Assembly: GCA_964650975.1 (NCBI GenBank)
Contig: CAZYWA010000415.1
Span: forward strand, 1-7,398
Reading direction: 5' to 3'
Origin: CAZYWA01 sp964650975 [NCBI: uncultured bacterium]
GTDB taxonomy: Bacteria; JADJOY01
Length of the DNA stretch: 7,398 bases
Numbering within the stretch: position 1 is the stretch's first letter; the number at the start of each line of letters is the position of its first letter. The position numbers and the translations under genes were made by a program. Positions 1 to 6,572 of the stretch are shown in pieces. Under the pieces are notes generated by a model, which did not search any database, had not been told where the DNA came from, and saw only the letters and a list, made by a program, of their open reading frames with translations.

Positions 1-669
<669 letters not shown>

Positions 670-673
<4 letters not shown>

Positions 674-1545
674 GAGCGGTTCTCCGCCGCGCTCGCGGCG
701 TGCACGGCGCGCGCGGCCTCGAGCGTGTTGTGGAGCAGCATGGCGATGGTCATCGGGCCCACGCCGCCCGGAACCGGCGTGATGTGCGAGGCGCGCTCGC
801 GGGCGGCGGCGAACTCCACGTCGCCCACCAGCTTGCCGCTCTCGAGGCGGTTCATGCCGACGTCGATCACCACCGCTCCCTCGCGGATCCACGAGCCGCG
901 AACGATTTCGGGCTTCCCCACCGCCGCCACCAGCACCTCGGCGCGGCTCACGGTGGCGGCCAGGTCGCGAGTTCGCGAGTGGCAGATCGTGACCGTGGCG
1001 TGGCGCTCGAGGAGCAAGATCGCGACCGGCTTTCCTACGATCTCGCTGCGCCCGACGACCACCGCCTCCTTCCCCGCGAGCGAGACGCCGGCGGAGTCGA
1101 GGAGCCGCATGACCCCGTGAGGAGTGCAGGGGAGGAAGCGCGGGCGGCCCTGGACCAGGAGCCCCACGTTGTCGGGATGGAACCCGTCGACGTCCTTCCG
1201 CGGCGAGACGCGGTCGAGCACCACGGTGGCGCGGATCTGCTTGGGCAGCGGCAGCTGCACCAGGATGCCGTGCACGGCGGGATCGGCATTGAGCCGGTCG
1301 AGCAGCGCGAGCAGCTCGTCCTCGCGGGTGCTCTCGTCGAGGTGGTGCTCGACCGCCGCGATGCCGACCGCCTCGGAAGCGGTTCGCTTGCCGCGCACGT
1401 AGATGGCGCTGGCCGGGTCTTCGCCCACCCGCACGACGGTCAAGCCGGGACGAGGCCCGCCGGCCGCGATCAGCTCCGCGACGCCGCGCTCCACCTCGGA
1501 GCGCACGTGCGCGGCGAGTGCCTTGCCGTCGAGGATTTCACCCAT
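670..1545 (-). CDS. folD: Bifunctional methylenetetrahydrofolate dehydrogenase / methenyltetrahydrofolate cyclohydrolase FolD
   Basis: FolD oxidises 5,10-methylene-THF with NADP and hydrolyses the methenyl product to 10-formyl-THF. The protein has 291 residues, close to the family norm of about 285-300. Seen: SAIYVRGK (46-53) with the Tyr and catalytic Lys of the YxxxK motif, [11 protein letters not shown] (91-101) with its Gln, [10 protein letters not shown] (115-124) with the folate-site Asp, PCTPHGV (139-145), the Rossmann segment [12 protein letters not shown] (162-173), TICHSRT (186-192) and the signature [15 protein letters not shown] (257-271). I chose the ATG at 1545 because [11 protein letters not shown] matches the usual FolD N-terminus. 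An in-frame TTG at 1635 would add 30 atypical residues and place the start upstream of the candidate promoter. No clear Shine-Dalgarno precedes the ATG. It is the first gene of the folD-gcvT pair. Confidence 0.97.
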
Positions 1546-1578
1546 GTGCGGAACCGCGCGCCGGACGCGGGGCGCGCC

Positions 1579-1607
1579 AACATAAGGGAGCCCCCTCCAC
1601 GCGTAAA
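1579..1607 (-). promoter_or_regulatory. Candidate sigma-70-like promoter of folD-gcvT
   Basis: Reading the minus strand, TTTACG (1602-1607) is followed after 17 nt by TATGTT (1579-1584), each matching 4 of 6 consensus bases with ideal spacing. These are the only A/T-rich hexamers in a very GC-rich gap. Transcription would start near 1572, giving a leader of about 27 nt before the folD ATG. The spacer holds the small inverted repeat GGAG-CCCC-CTCC. This is inferred from sequence match only. Confidence 0.45.
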
Positions 1608-1652
1608 GGGAGGTCCGGCCGTCGCTGCCCTCCAACCGGAATCACAGAGATG

Positions 1653-1710
1653 CCGTTTGGAGCGCGCGCGGTCCCGCGCGCGCGAGGCCGAAACGGGGAC
1701 AGTACCCGGG
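1653..1710. repeat. GC-rich hairpin with flanking inverted arms and GGGGACAGTACCC motif (REP-like candidate)
   Basis: A perfect 10-bp stem (1662-1671 with 1674-1683) closes on a 2-nt centre, or a 9-bp stem with a GTCC tetraloop. Outer arms CCGTTT (1653-1658) and AAACGG (1691-1696) bracket it. Immediately after comes CGGGGACAGTACCCG (1694-1708), itself a weak palindrome with CGGG/CCCG arms. The stem foot reads GGAG. A foot tetranucleotide beside a hairpin, and GGGGACA...CCC motifs, recall REP elements linked to RAYT (Y1) transposases. That resemblance is from memory; no transposase is present. The element occupies the middle of the 252-nt gene-free gap between folD and fmdB. Confidence 0.45.
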
Positions 1711-1797
1711 CCTCTCGCCCACCGCAGCGGACCCGAGCAAGGCCTCCCACAATGCGATCGACCTCGATCGCCGTGGCCGTGGCCGATCCAGGCGGCG

Positions 1798-2181
1798 TCA
1801 GGCGCTGGCGGTGGTGTTGCTCGACGAGGAGGCCTTGGTCGAGGGCTTGCAGTCGCCCGAGCCTTCCTTCTTCGAGGTGCCGGTCTTGCTGTCGGCCGAG
1901 TCGCTGCTCTTCGTGGATCCCTCGCTCTTCGAGGAGCTCTCCTTGGAGCCGCCTTCCTTCGAGCCGCTTTCCTTGGACGAAGACTCGGGGGATTTTCCCT
2001 TGCGGGCGTAGTCGGTCACGTACCAGCCGGAGCCCTTGAGCACGAACGACGTGTTCGAGATGAGGCGCTGGACCTTGCGGCCCCCGCACTCGGGGCACGT
2101 CTTGATCGGATTGGCGGTGATCGACTGCTGCTTCTCGAAGTTCGCACCGCAGCTGGGACAGGCGTACTCGTAAACCGGCAT
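1798..2181 (-). CDS. FmdB-family zinc-ribbon protein with Ser/Lys-rich tail
   Basis: This is a small protein of 127 residues. The N-terminal zinc ribbon (about 1-40) begins [12 protein letters not shown] and has two metal-binding pairs, C8/C11 and C29/C32, as in the CxxC_CxxC_SSSS (FmdB) family. It is followed by the family segment [21 protein letters not shown] (42-62). From about residue 63 it is low-complexity Ser/Lys/Glu/Gly, including four pentads of the form xSKEx at 68-87 and one further Cys at 111. The family is annotated as putative regulatory, but its biochemical role is not established; FmdB itself was named from the formamidase/amidase region of Methylophilus. I chose the ATG at 2181 because it matches the family N-terminus and has GGAGG (2188-2192) 6 nt upstream; upstream in-frame codons fall in promoter and repeat DNA. 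It is likely monocistronic. Confidence 0.9.
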   Translation of the reverse strand: MPVYEYACPSCGANFEKQQSITANPIKTCPECGGRKVQRLISNTSFVLKGSGWYVTDYARKGKSPESSSKESGSKEGGSKESSSKSEGSTKSSDSADSKTGTSKKEGSGDCKPSTKASSSSNTTASA

Positions 2182-2187
2182 TTGCAA

Positions 2188-2192
2188 CCTCC
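2188..2192 (-). promoter_or_regulatory. Shine-Dalgarno of fmdB
   Basis: GGAGG on the minus strand lies 6 nt before the ATG at 2181. It is the best-matched ribosome site in the window and fixes the start of the zinc-ribbon gene. Confidence 0.75.
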
Positions 2193-2231
2193 ACCACGGC
2201 GTCGCCCGTGAGACTCGGAGCGCGCGTGGCG

Positions 2232-2259
2232 AATATAACGGCGGGTTTTCCTGGGTCAA
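2232..2259 (-). promoter_or_regulatory. Sigma-70-like promoter of fmdB, -35 at the edge of repeat A
   Basis: On the minus strand TTGACC (2254-2259, 5/6 to consensus) and TATATT (2232-2237, 5/6) are separated by 16 nt. The predicted start near 2225 gives a leader of about 44 nt that contains the GGAGG site. The -35 hexamer lies within the conserved left edge of the dispersed repeat (GGTCAACTGAG on the plus strand). In the other copy the same six bases read TCGACC with no -10 nearby. This is the strongest promoter match in the window. Confidence 0.6.
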
Positions 2260-2370
2260 CTGAGTCTCCCGGGGGTCTGTTCCAGCCCCCCGCCCCGTCC
2301 GGGGTGAATCCGGCCGGGGCCCCACCCCGAGTCGGCTCGCTGCGCTCGCCGCGCGCCTGCGGCGCGGTGC
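2254..2370 (+). repeat. Dispersed structured repeat, copy A
   Basis: The copy begins GGTCAACTGAG and runs to about 2370. It aligns with 7038-7162 in the same orientation. The core 2284-2315 matches 7068-7099 at 31 of 32 bases (the mismatch is G2303/A7087), and further blocks (CCCACCCC, GAGTCGGCTCG, TGCGC, CTCGCCG) match with small indels. Internal pairing includes CGGGGG/CCCCCG around 2270-2292, CCCCG/CGGGG at about 2294-2304 and GCGCC-TGC-GGCGC near 2353-2365. There is no open frame with family likeness and no convincing terminal inverted repeat. It lies in the gap between yggU and fmdB. Class unknown. Confidence 0.85.
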
Positions 2371-2430
2371 TTCTGCATCGACCCACCGCCGCGACGGGCG
2401 CGAGAGAGGGCCACGTTTGTGTATTCGAAC

Positions 2431-2442
2431 GGGCTCGAGCCC
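2431..2442. repeat. 12-bp perfect palindrome GGGCTCGAGCCC
   Basis: This self-complementary 12-mer lies between repeat A and the 3' end of yggU. It could be a protein-binding site or part of a 3' structure of the maf-yggU transcript. In DNA of this GC content chance occurrence cannot be excluded. Confidence 0.35.
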
Positions 2443-2462
2443 CCGAGCACGGCCACCGGTCG

Positions 2463-2480
2463 GCCGGCGCCCCAGCCGGC
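2463..2480 (-). terminator. Hairpin directly after the yggU stop codon
   Basis: GCCGGC - 6-nt loop - GCCGGC starts on the first base after the yggU TGA (minus strand). The stem is GC-only and no T-run follows, so it is not a classical intrinsic terminator. It may protect the 3' end of the operon mRNA or assist Rho-dependent termination. The whole gap 2182-2480 holds no gene I can support. Confidence 0.3.
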
Positions 2481-2777
2481 TCAGCCGGCGGAGAGCCAGG
2501 TCTCGAGGTGCTGCGGGTCGATCCCCGTGACCCGCACCAGCTTGTGGCGGGAGTGGGCGCCCCGCACGATCTGGACCGAAGTCCGGCCGACTCCCAGCTC
2601 CTTGGCGACGAACCGGATCAGCTCGTCGTTGGCCGCGTCGTCGACCGGCGGTGCCGCGATCCGGACTTCCAGCGTTCCCTCGTGCCGGCTCACGATCTCG
2701 GTGCGAGCGGCCCGCGGGCGGACTTTGACCGAGAAATCGGCGTGAAGCGGTGCGCTCGGGCCGTCGCGACGGCTCAT
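2481..2777 (-). CDS. yggU: DUF167 / YggU-family protein
   Basis: This 98-residue protein of the UPF0235 (DUF167) family matches the family length of about 95-100. Seen: [13 protein letters not shown] (17-29), [28 protein letters not shown] (36-63; the usual APPVDGKAN region) and [18 protein letters not shown] (68-85; the usual G-x-x-SR-x-K motif). The biochemical function is unknown across the family. Its conserved place beside yggS, proC and yggT is the main functional clue. The ATG overlaps the yggT TGA by 4 nt, so it is the coupled last gene of the maf operon. Confidence 0.93.
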   Translation of the reverse strand: MSRRDGPSAPLHADFSVKVRPRAARTEIVSRHEGTLEVRIAAPPVDDAANDELIRFVAKELGVGRTSVQIVRGAHSRHKLVRVTGIDPQHLETWLSAG

Positions 2778-3079
2778 CGCAGCTCGCTGGCGGCTCTCAG
2801 CAGCGAGTTACCGGCGACCGACTGCACGAGCTGGATGGCGAGCAGCAAGGCCCACGGGGAGAAATCGATGCCGCCCTGGACCAGGAATGGAGCATGGCGC
2901 CGCAGGGTGCGCAGCACCGGCTCGACCAGTGCGTCGATCGCTCGCACCACCGGATGTCCCCGGCCGATGGGCAGCCAGGAGAGAATCACGGAGGCGATCA
3001 CCACCGTCGAATAGACGTGCGAGACCAGCTCGACGAAGAGCCCGCAAGTCCACAGGAAGTTGCCGAGCAGGAAGGTCAT
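2774..3079 (-). CDS. yggT: YggT/YlmG-family small integral membrane protein
   Basis: This is a 101-residue protein with two hydrophobic segments, roughly 4-36 (with [16 protein letters not shown]) and 70-92 ([17 protein letters not shown]), joined by a loop carrying [20 protein letters not shown]. The SWLP turn and the D-S-P motif before the second segment are typical of the YGGT domain. Homologues are linked to osmotic-stress ion uptake in E. coli and to division or nucleoid distribution in cyanobacteria and plastids; the exact role here is unknown. It follows proC after 6 nt and overlaps yggU by 4 nt. DivIVA, often next to yggT in other bacteria, is absent between yggT and yggU. Confidence 0.93.
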   Translation of the reverse strand: MTFLLGNFLWTCGLFVELVSHVYSTVVIASVILSWLPIGRGHPVVRAIDALVEPVLRTLRRHAPFLVQGGIDFSPWALLLAIQLVQSVAGNSLLRAASELR

Positions 3080-3085
3080 CGCAAG

Positions 3086-3910
3086 TCAGCTGCCCAGCTC
3101 GCGGCTGCGCCGCGTGGCGGCGCGCACCGCCTCGAAGACCGCGCTGCGCACCGCGCCACGCTCGAGCTCGGCCAGGCCCGCGATCGTGGTTCCGCCCGGC
3201 GACGTCACCTGGCTGCGCAGCGCGGCGAATCCGGATGCCGCGCCTTGCGCCATGCGCGCCGAGCCGAGCACGGTCTGGGTCGCGAGCTCGTCCGCGAGAT
3301 CGCGCGGCAGTCCCTCGCGGACTCCAGCGTCGGAGAGCGCTTCGAGGAACAGGAACACGTAGGCCGGACCGGATCCGGAGAGGCCGGTCACGGCGTCGAG
3401 CAGCGCTTCGTTCGAGACCTGGCGTTCGCGGCCCACCGCGGCGAACACCTGGGCCACGAGCTCTGCGTCGCGCGGATCGATGGCGCCGCGCGCGCACCAC
3501 ACCGTGATCCCTTCGCCGATGAGCGCGGGTGTGTTGGGCATCGCTCGGACCAGGCGCGCCGCCGCGACACGCTCGCCCAGGCCTCGTTCGAGGCGCGCGA
3601 GCGTCACGCCGGCCGCGATCGAGATCACCAGATGCTCGGGTGTGATCACCTGCGCGAGGTCGGCGAGCACGGCGTCCATCACCTGCGGTTTCACCGCCAG
3701 CACCAGCGTGCTCGCTTCCGCCGCGACGACGCGATTGCCCGCGTGGGCGCGGACACCGTGCTCGGCCGAGATGCGCTCGCGCGCGGCCGGATCGGCGTCG
3801 CTCGCGACGATCTCGCCCGGCTCGCGAACGTGCGAGCGGACCAGCCCGCCGATCATCGCGCGAGCCATGTTGCCCGCTCCGATGAAGCCCAAGGTGCGCG
3901 GCGTGCTCAT
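3086..3910 (-). CDS. proC: Pyrroline-5-carboxylate reductase
   Basis: ProC performs the last step of proline synthesis, reducing 1-pyrroline-5-carboxylate with NAD(P)H. The protein has 274 residues, the normal size. The N-terminal Rossmann domain begins LGFIGAGNMARAMIGGL (7-23), followed by LAVKPQ (71-76) and ISIAAGV (96-102). The C-terminal helical domain has RAMPNTPALIGEG (122-134), VTGLSGSGPAYVFLFLEALSDAGVREGL (174-201), QTVLGSA (212-218) and SPGGTTIAGL (237-246). I chose the ATG at 3910 because GAGG (3916-3919) lies 5 nt upstream and the next residues match the family. An in-frame ATG at 3925 would add five residues and overlap yggS by 8 nt. With the chosen start the gap to yggS is 7 nt. 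Confidence 0.97.
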   Translation of the reverse strand: MSTPRTLGFIGAGNMARAMIGGLVRSHVREPGEIVASDADPAARERISAEHGVRAHAGNRVVAAEASTLVLAVKPQVMDAVLADLAQVITPEHLVISIAAGVTLARLERGLGERVAAARLVRAMPNTPALIGEGITVWCARGAIDPRDAELVAQVFAAVGRERQVSNEALLDAVTGLSGSGPAYVFLFLEALSDAGVREGLPRDLADELATQTVLGSARMAQGAASGFAALRSQVTSPGGTTIAGLAELERGAVRSAVFEAVRAATRRSRELGS

Positions 3911-3917
3911 GGATGCC

Positions 3918-4637
3918 TCATGCATCGGGCCGGGGCGCGCGCGGTCCGAAGATCGCGGTTCCTACCCGAACTCGGGTCGCGCCTTCCGCGATCGCCACGG
4001 TGAAATCGTGGCTCATGCCCATGGAGAGTACCGGCGCGGCGGGGAGAAGGCCACGGCCGGCCAGGTCTCTCGCCAGCGTGGCCAGGGCGCGGAACCACGG
4101 CCGCGACGCCTCGGGATCCTCCGCCTCGGGCGGGATCGCCATGAGCCCGCCCACCGCGAGCGAGCGCTGCTGGCTCAGACGCGCGAGCAGCTCGTGCACC
4201 GAGTCCGGATCGCAACCCGACTTCTGCGGCTCGCGACCGACGTTCACCTGGACCAGCACCGGAAGCACGATCCCGGCCGCCTCCGCGCGCTTGGCGAGGG
4301 CATCGCCGAGATCGGCCCGATCCACCGACTCGACCTCGTCGAACGTCCCCGGAACGTACTTGGCCTTGTTGGTCTGGAGCGGGCCGATCACGTGCCAGCG
4401 AGCCCGGTGATCGGGAAGCAGCGCGGCGACCTCGGGGATCTTGCGGCGCGCCTCCTGGACGTAGTTCTCGCCCAGCAGCCGCGCGCCGCCGCGAATGGCC
4501 AGGGCGATCTCCTCGGGCGACCGGGTCTTCGACACCACCACCAGCTCGATCGATTCGGGATCTCGACCCACGGCCAGGGCGGCGCGAGCGATCTCGTCCG
4601 TCACCGCCGCGAGCCGGTCCGCGATCGAGCCGCTCAA
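3918..4637 (-). CDS. yggS: PLP homeostasis protein (YggS/PROSC family)
   Basis: This is a pyridoxal-phosphate-binding protein of the alanine-racemase-like TIM-barrel fold. It buffers PLP and affects amino-acid and keto-acid balance; no catalysis is established. Seen: LVVVSKTRS (32-40, with K37 the PLP lysine), LLGENYVQEA (54-63), WHVIGPLQTNKAKYV (81-95), LVQVNVGREPQKSG (128-141) and LSMGMSHDFTVAIAEGATRVRVGTAIFG (204-231). The length of 239 is normal. The start is uncertain. I prefer TTG at 4637, which overlaps the maf stop as TTGA and has GAGG (4645-4648) 7 nt upstream. A GTG at 4652 would add five residues (MRGCV) and overlap maf by 19 nt. Confidence 0.95.
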   Translation of the reverse strand: MSGSIADRLAAVTDEIARAALAVGRDPESIELVVVSKTRSPEEIALAIRGGARLLGENYVQEARRKIPEVAALLPDHRARWHVIGPLQTNKAKYVPGTFDEVESVDRADLGDALAKRAEAAGIVLPVLVQVNVGREPQKSGCDPDSVHELLARLSQQRSLAVGGLMAIPPEAEDPEASRPWFRALATLARDLAGRGLLPAAPVLSMGMSHDFTVAIAEGATRVRVGTAIFGPRAPRPDA

Positions 4638-5233
4638 GACGCAACCTCGCACGGCGCGATCACGCCCGCGTCGAGGAGCGCGGCCAACACCTCGACCAGC
4701 GGCAGACCGACGACGTTGGTGTAGGAGCCGCGGATCGCGCGCACGAAGAGCGCCCCTTGCCCCTGGATTCCGTAAGCGCCCGCCTTGTCGAGGGGCTCGC
4801 CGGTGGCGGCGTAGAGGCTCGCTTCGGCGTGCGTCAGCGGACGGAACTCGACCTCGGTGCGGCTCACGTCCGACGTGAGGAGCACGCCGTCTCGGGCCAG
4901 CGCCCAGCCGGTCAACACCTCGTGGGTGCGGCCCGCCAGCGAGAGCAGCATGCGGACCGCCTCGGCTCCGTCCCGCGGCTTGCCGAGGATTTCGCCGTCC
5001 ACCACCACGATGGTGTCGGCGCCGAGCGCCACCGCACCGGGGTCGATGCTCGACGCCGCGAGCGCCTTGTCGCGGGCAAGGCGAAGCGCGTGCTCGTGTG
5101 GACCTTCACCGTCGCGTGCATCCTCGGGAACGCCGGTCGCGCGCACCGTGAGCTCGATCCCGGCGAGCGCCAAGAGCTCGCGTCGCCGCGGCGATCCCGA
5201 TCCCAGCACGATTCGTCCCCGGGCTCGGTACAC
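4634..5233 (-). CDS. maf: Maf-family nucleoside triphosphate pyrophosphatase
   Basis: Maf proteins hydrolyse non-canonical or pyrimidine nucleoside triphosphates to monophosphates, a house-cleaning role; overproduction blocks septation in some bacteria. The 199 residues match the family. Seen: IVLGSGSPRRRELL (8-21, the LxSxSPRR substrate motif), VALGADTIVVVDGEILGKPRD (68-88, with the catalytic Asp), THEVLTGWAL (103-112) and DKAGAYGIQGQGALFVRAIRGSYTNVVGLPL (149-179, with the distal Asp/Lys). I chose GTG at 5233 because GAGGAG (5239-5244) sits 5 nt upstream and the residues after it match the family; longer in-frame extensions are unlike Maf. It is the first gene of the maf-yggS-proC-yggT-yggU operon. 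Confidence 0.95.
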   Translation of the reverse strand: MYRARGRIVLGSGSPRRRELLALAGIELTVRATGVPEDARDGEGPHEHALRLARDKALAASSIDPGAVALGADTIVVVDGEILGKPRDGAEAVRMLLSLAGRTHEVLTGWALARDGVLLTSDVSRTEVEFRPLTHAEASLYAATGEPLDKAGAYGIQGQGALFVRAIRGSYTNVVGLPLVEVLAALLDAGVIAPCEVAS

Positions 5234-5238
5234 GTCCG

Positions 5239-5244
5239 CTCCTC
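5239..5244 (-). promoter_or_regulatory. Shine-Dalgarno deciding the GTG start of maf
   Basis: GAGGAG on the minus strand lies 5 nt before GTG at 5233. It argues against upstream in-frame starts as far out as 5422. A possible -10 (TACACT, 5255-5260) lies just upstream, but no matching -35 was found. Confidence 0.65.
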
Positions 5245-5267
5245 GAAGCGGCGCAGTGTATGCGCTC

Positions 5268-5287
5268 CGCCGCGGATCGGCGCGGCG
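5268..5287. repeat. Perfect 7-bp inverted repeat in the maf/arsA divergent region
   Basis: CGCCGCG - GATCGG - CGCGGCG lies within the 178-nt region between the divergent maf and ArsA-like genes. It sits just upstream of a possible maf -10 (5255-5260). It could be an operator or a chance GC palindrome. Confidence 0.35.
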
Positions 5288-5292
5288 CGCGT

Positions 5293-5321
5293 TTGACGGG
5301 GTGGGAGCAGCGTGGTAGCTC
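5293..5321 (+). promoter_or_regulatory. Weak candidate promoter for the ArsA-like operon
   Basis: TTGACG (5293-5298, 5/6 to consensus) is followed after 17 nt by TAGCTC (5316-5321), a poor -10. It would give a leader of about 85 nt before the ATG at 5412. Nothing better was seen in the divergent region. Confidence 0.25.
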
Positions 5322-5411
5322 GCGCCCTCGTCACCCCTCGCGAGCAACATCGAATGCGTCTCGGCCCCACCTGGGTCCGAGATGTCCTCGCCACGCGTCC
5401 GCACCCTCCCC

Positions 5412-6572
5412 ATGCGCGTCATCCTCTACACGGGCAAGGGCGGGGTGGGGAAAACCAGCCTCTCCGCCGCCACCGGCGTGCGCACGGCCGAGCTCGGCTA
5501 TCGCACCTTGGTGATGAGCACCGATGCGGCGCACAGCCTGGGCGACAGCCTGGGCCGCCCGGTCGGCGCCGAGCCGGTCGAGATCGGCGAGAACCTCGAC
5601 GCGGTCGAGATCGACGTCAACCACGAGCTCGCCACCCACTGGGCCGCGATCCAGGACTACCTGAGCCGCTTCCTCGCGTCGCAGGGTTACGACGCGGTGG
5701 TGGCCGAGGAGCTCGGCATCCCTCCCGGCATGGACGAGCTCTTCTCGCTGATGCGGATCGGCGATTTCCAGATCGAGGGACGCTACGAGGTGCTGGTGGT
5801 CGACTGCGCTCCCACCGGCGGGACGATGCGCATGCTGGGGCTCACCGAGCTGCTCGAGTGGTACATGGACAAGTTCTTCGAGGTCGAGCGGCGCGTGGTG
5901 CGCGCGGTGCGCCCGGTAGCCGAACGGCTCATCTCGACGCCGCTGCCGTCCGACGAGGTCTACGCCGCGATCGGCCGTTTTTACTCGCGGATCCGCGGCG
6001 TGCGCGCGCTGCTCATGGACCCCAAGCGCACCTCGATCCGGATCGTGTCGGTGCCCGAGCGCATGGTGATCCAGGAGTCGCAGCGGGCGTTCACGTACCT
6101 CGGCCTCTTCGGCTTTCCGGTCGACGCGGTGATCGCGAACCGCGTGCTGCCCCCCGAGGCGAAGGGCACGTACTTCGCCCGCTGGCGCAAGATCCAGGAG
6201 GAGCAGCTCGGGGTGCTCGACCAGGCGTTCCGGCCGCTGCCGATCTTCCCGGTGCAGCTCTTCGACCGGGAGGTCGTGGGGCTCGAGGCGCTGCACCGGC
6301 TGGCGCGAGCGGTGTTCGGCACCAAGGATCCGGCGAAGGTCTTCTACAAGGGGAAGTCGCTCGAGATTCGCGCCGGCTCGCCTGGCTACGACCTCTCGCT
6401 GCCGCTGCCGCACGCCAAGAAGGACGAGGTCAAGGCGTGGACCAAGGGCGAGGAGCTGATCGTCAGCGTCGGGAATTTCCGGCGCAACCTGGTGCTGCCG
6501 CGTAGCCTCGCAGGTCTCGAGGTGACGCGCGCGCGGCTCGACAACGGAGTCTTCCGTGTCCACTTCGAGTAG
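5412..6572 (+). CDS. ArsA/GET3-family ATPase with C-terminal HSP20-like domain
   Basis: This is a cytosolic P-loop ATPase of the SIMIBI class, 386 residues, single-domain rather than the duplicated ArsA of arsenite pumps. Seen: deviant Walker A GKGGVGKT (8-15), switch I STDAAHSLGDSL (36-47), switch II VVDCAPTGGTMRML (129-142) and IANRVLPP (241-248). The last 60 or so residues (YDLSLPLPHAKKDEVKAW to VFRVHFE, 326-386) look like the ArsA_HSP20 beta-sandwich. The only Cys is C132, so the three-Cys arsenite site of ArsA and the CxxC zinc pair of Get3 are both missing; arsenite extrusion is unlikely. The residue after PTG in switch II is Gly where eukaryotic Get3 has His. The substrate is unknown. 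The ATG at 5412 starts at the canonical MRVILYTGKGG; an in-frame ATG at 5382 would add ten residues. No Shine-Dalgarno supports either. Confidence 0.93.
   Translation: MRVILYTGKGGVGKTSLSAATGVRTAELGYRTLVMSTDAAHSLGDSLGRPVGAEPVEIGENLDAVEIDVNHELATHWAAIQDYLSRFLASQGYDAVVAEELGIPPGMDELFSLMRIGDFQIEGRYEVLVVDCAPTGGTMRMLGLTELLEWYMDKFFEVERRVVRAVRPVAERLISTPLPSDEVYAAIGRFYSRIRGVRALLMDPKRTSIRIVSVPERMVIQESQRAFTYLGLFGFPVDAVIANRVLPPEAKGTYFARWRKIQEEQLGVLDQAFRPLPIFPVQLFDREVVGLEALHRLARAVFGTKDPAKVFYKGKSLEIRAGSPGYDLSLPLPHAKKDEVKAWTKGEELIVSVGNFRRNLVLPRSLAGLEVTRARLDNGVFRVHFE
6546..6549 (+). promoter_or_regulatory. Shine-Dalgarno inside the end of the ArsA-like gene
   Basis: GGAG lies 6 nt before the GTG at 6556, within the coding end of the ATPase. 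It supports translational coupling of the following ORF. Confidence 0.55.

Noticed and set aside
2253-2384. Terminal inverted repeat (GGGTC...GACCC) for repeat A
   Set aside because: Only five bases match and copy B lacks the corresponding right end, so this is most likely chance.
2420-2450. tRNA-like TTCGAA segment beside GGGCTCGAGCCC
   Set aside because: The bases flanking the putative T-loop do not pair and no acceptor or anticodon stem could be built.
2256-2456. Minus-strand frame beginning [14 protein letters not shown]
   Set aside because: The first residues briefly recall a Rossmann-type start, but the frame then runs straight into repeat A and its translation continues into low-complexity Gly/Arg; no ribosome site is present.
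2750-4724. Long plus-strand open frames opposite yggT, proC and yggS
   Set aside because: They lie antisense to three well-recognised families, have no family likeness and are rich in Arg, Ala, His and Pro.
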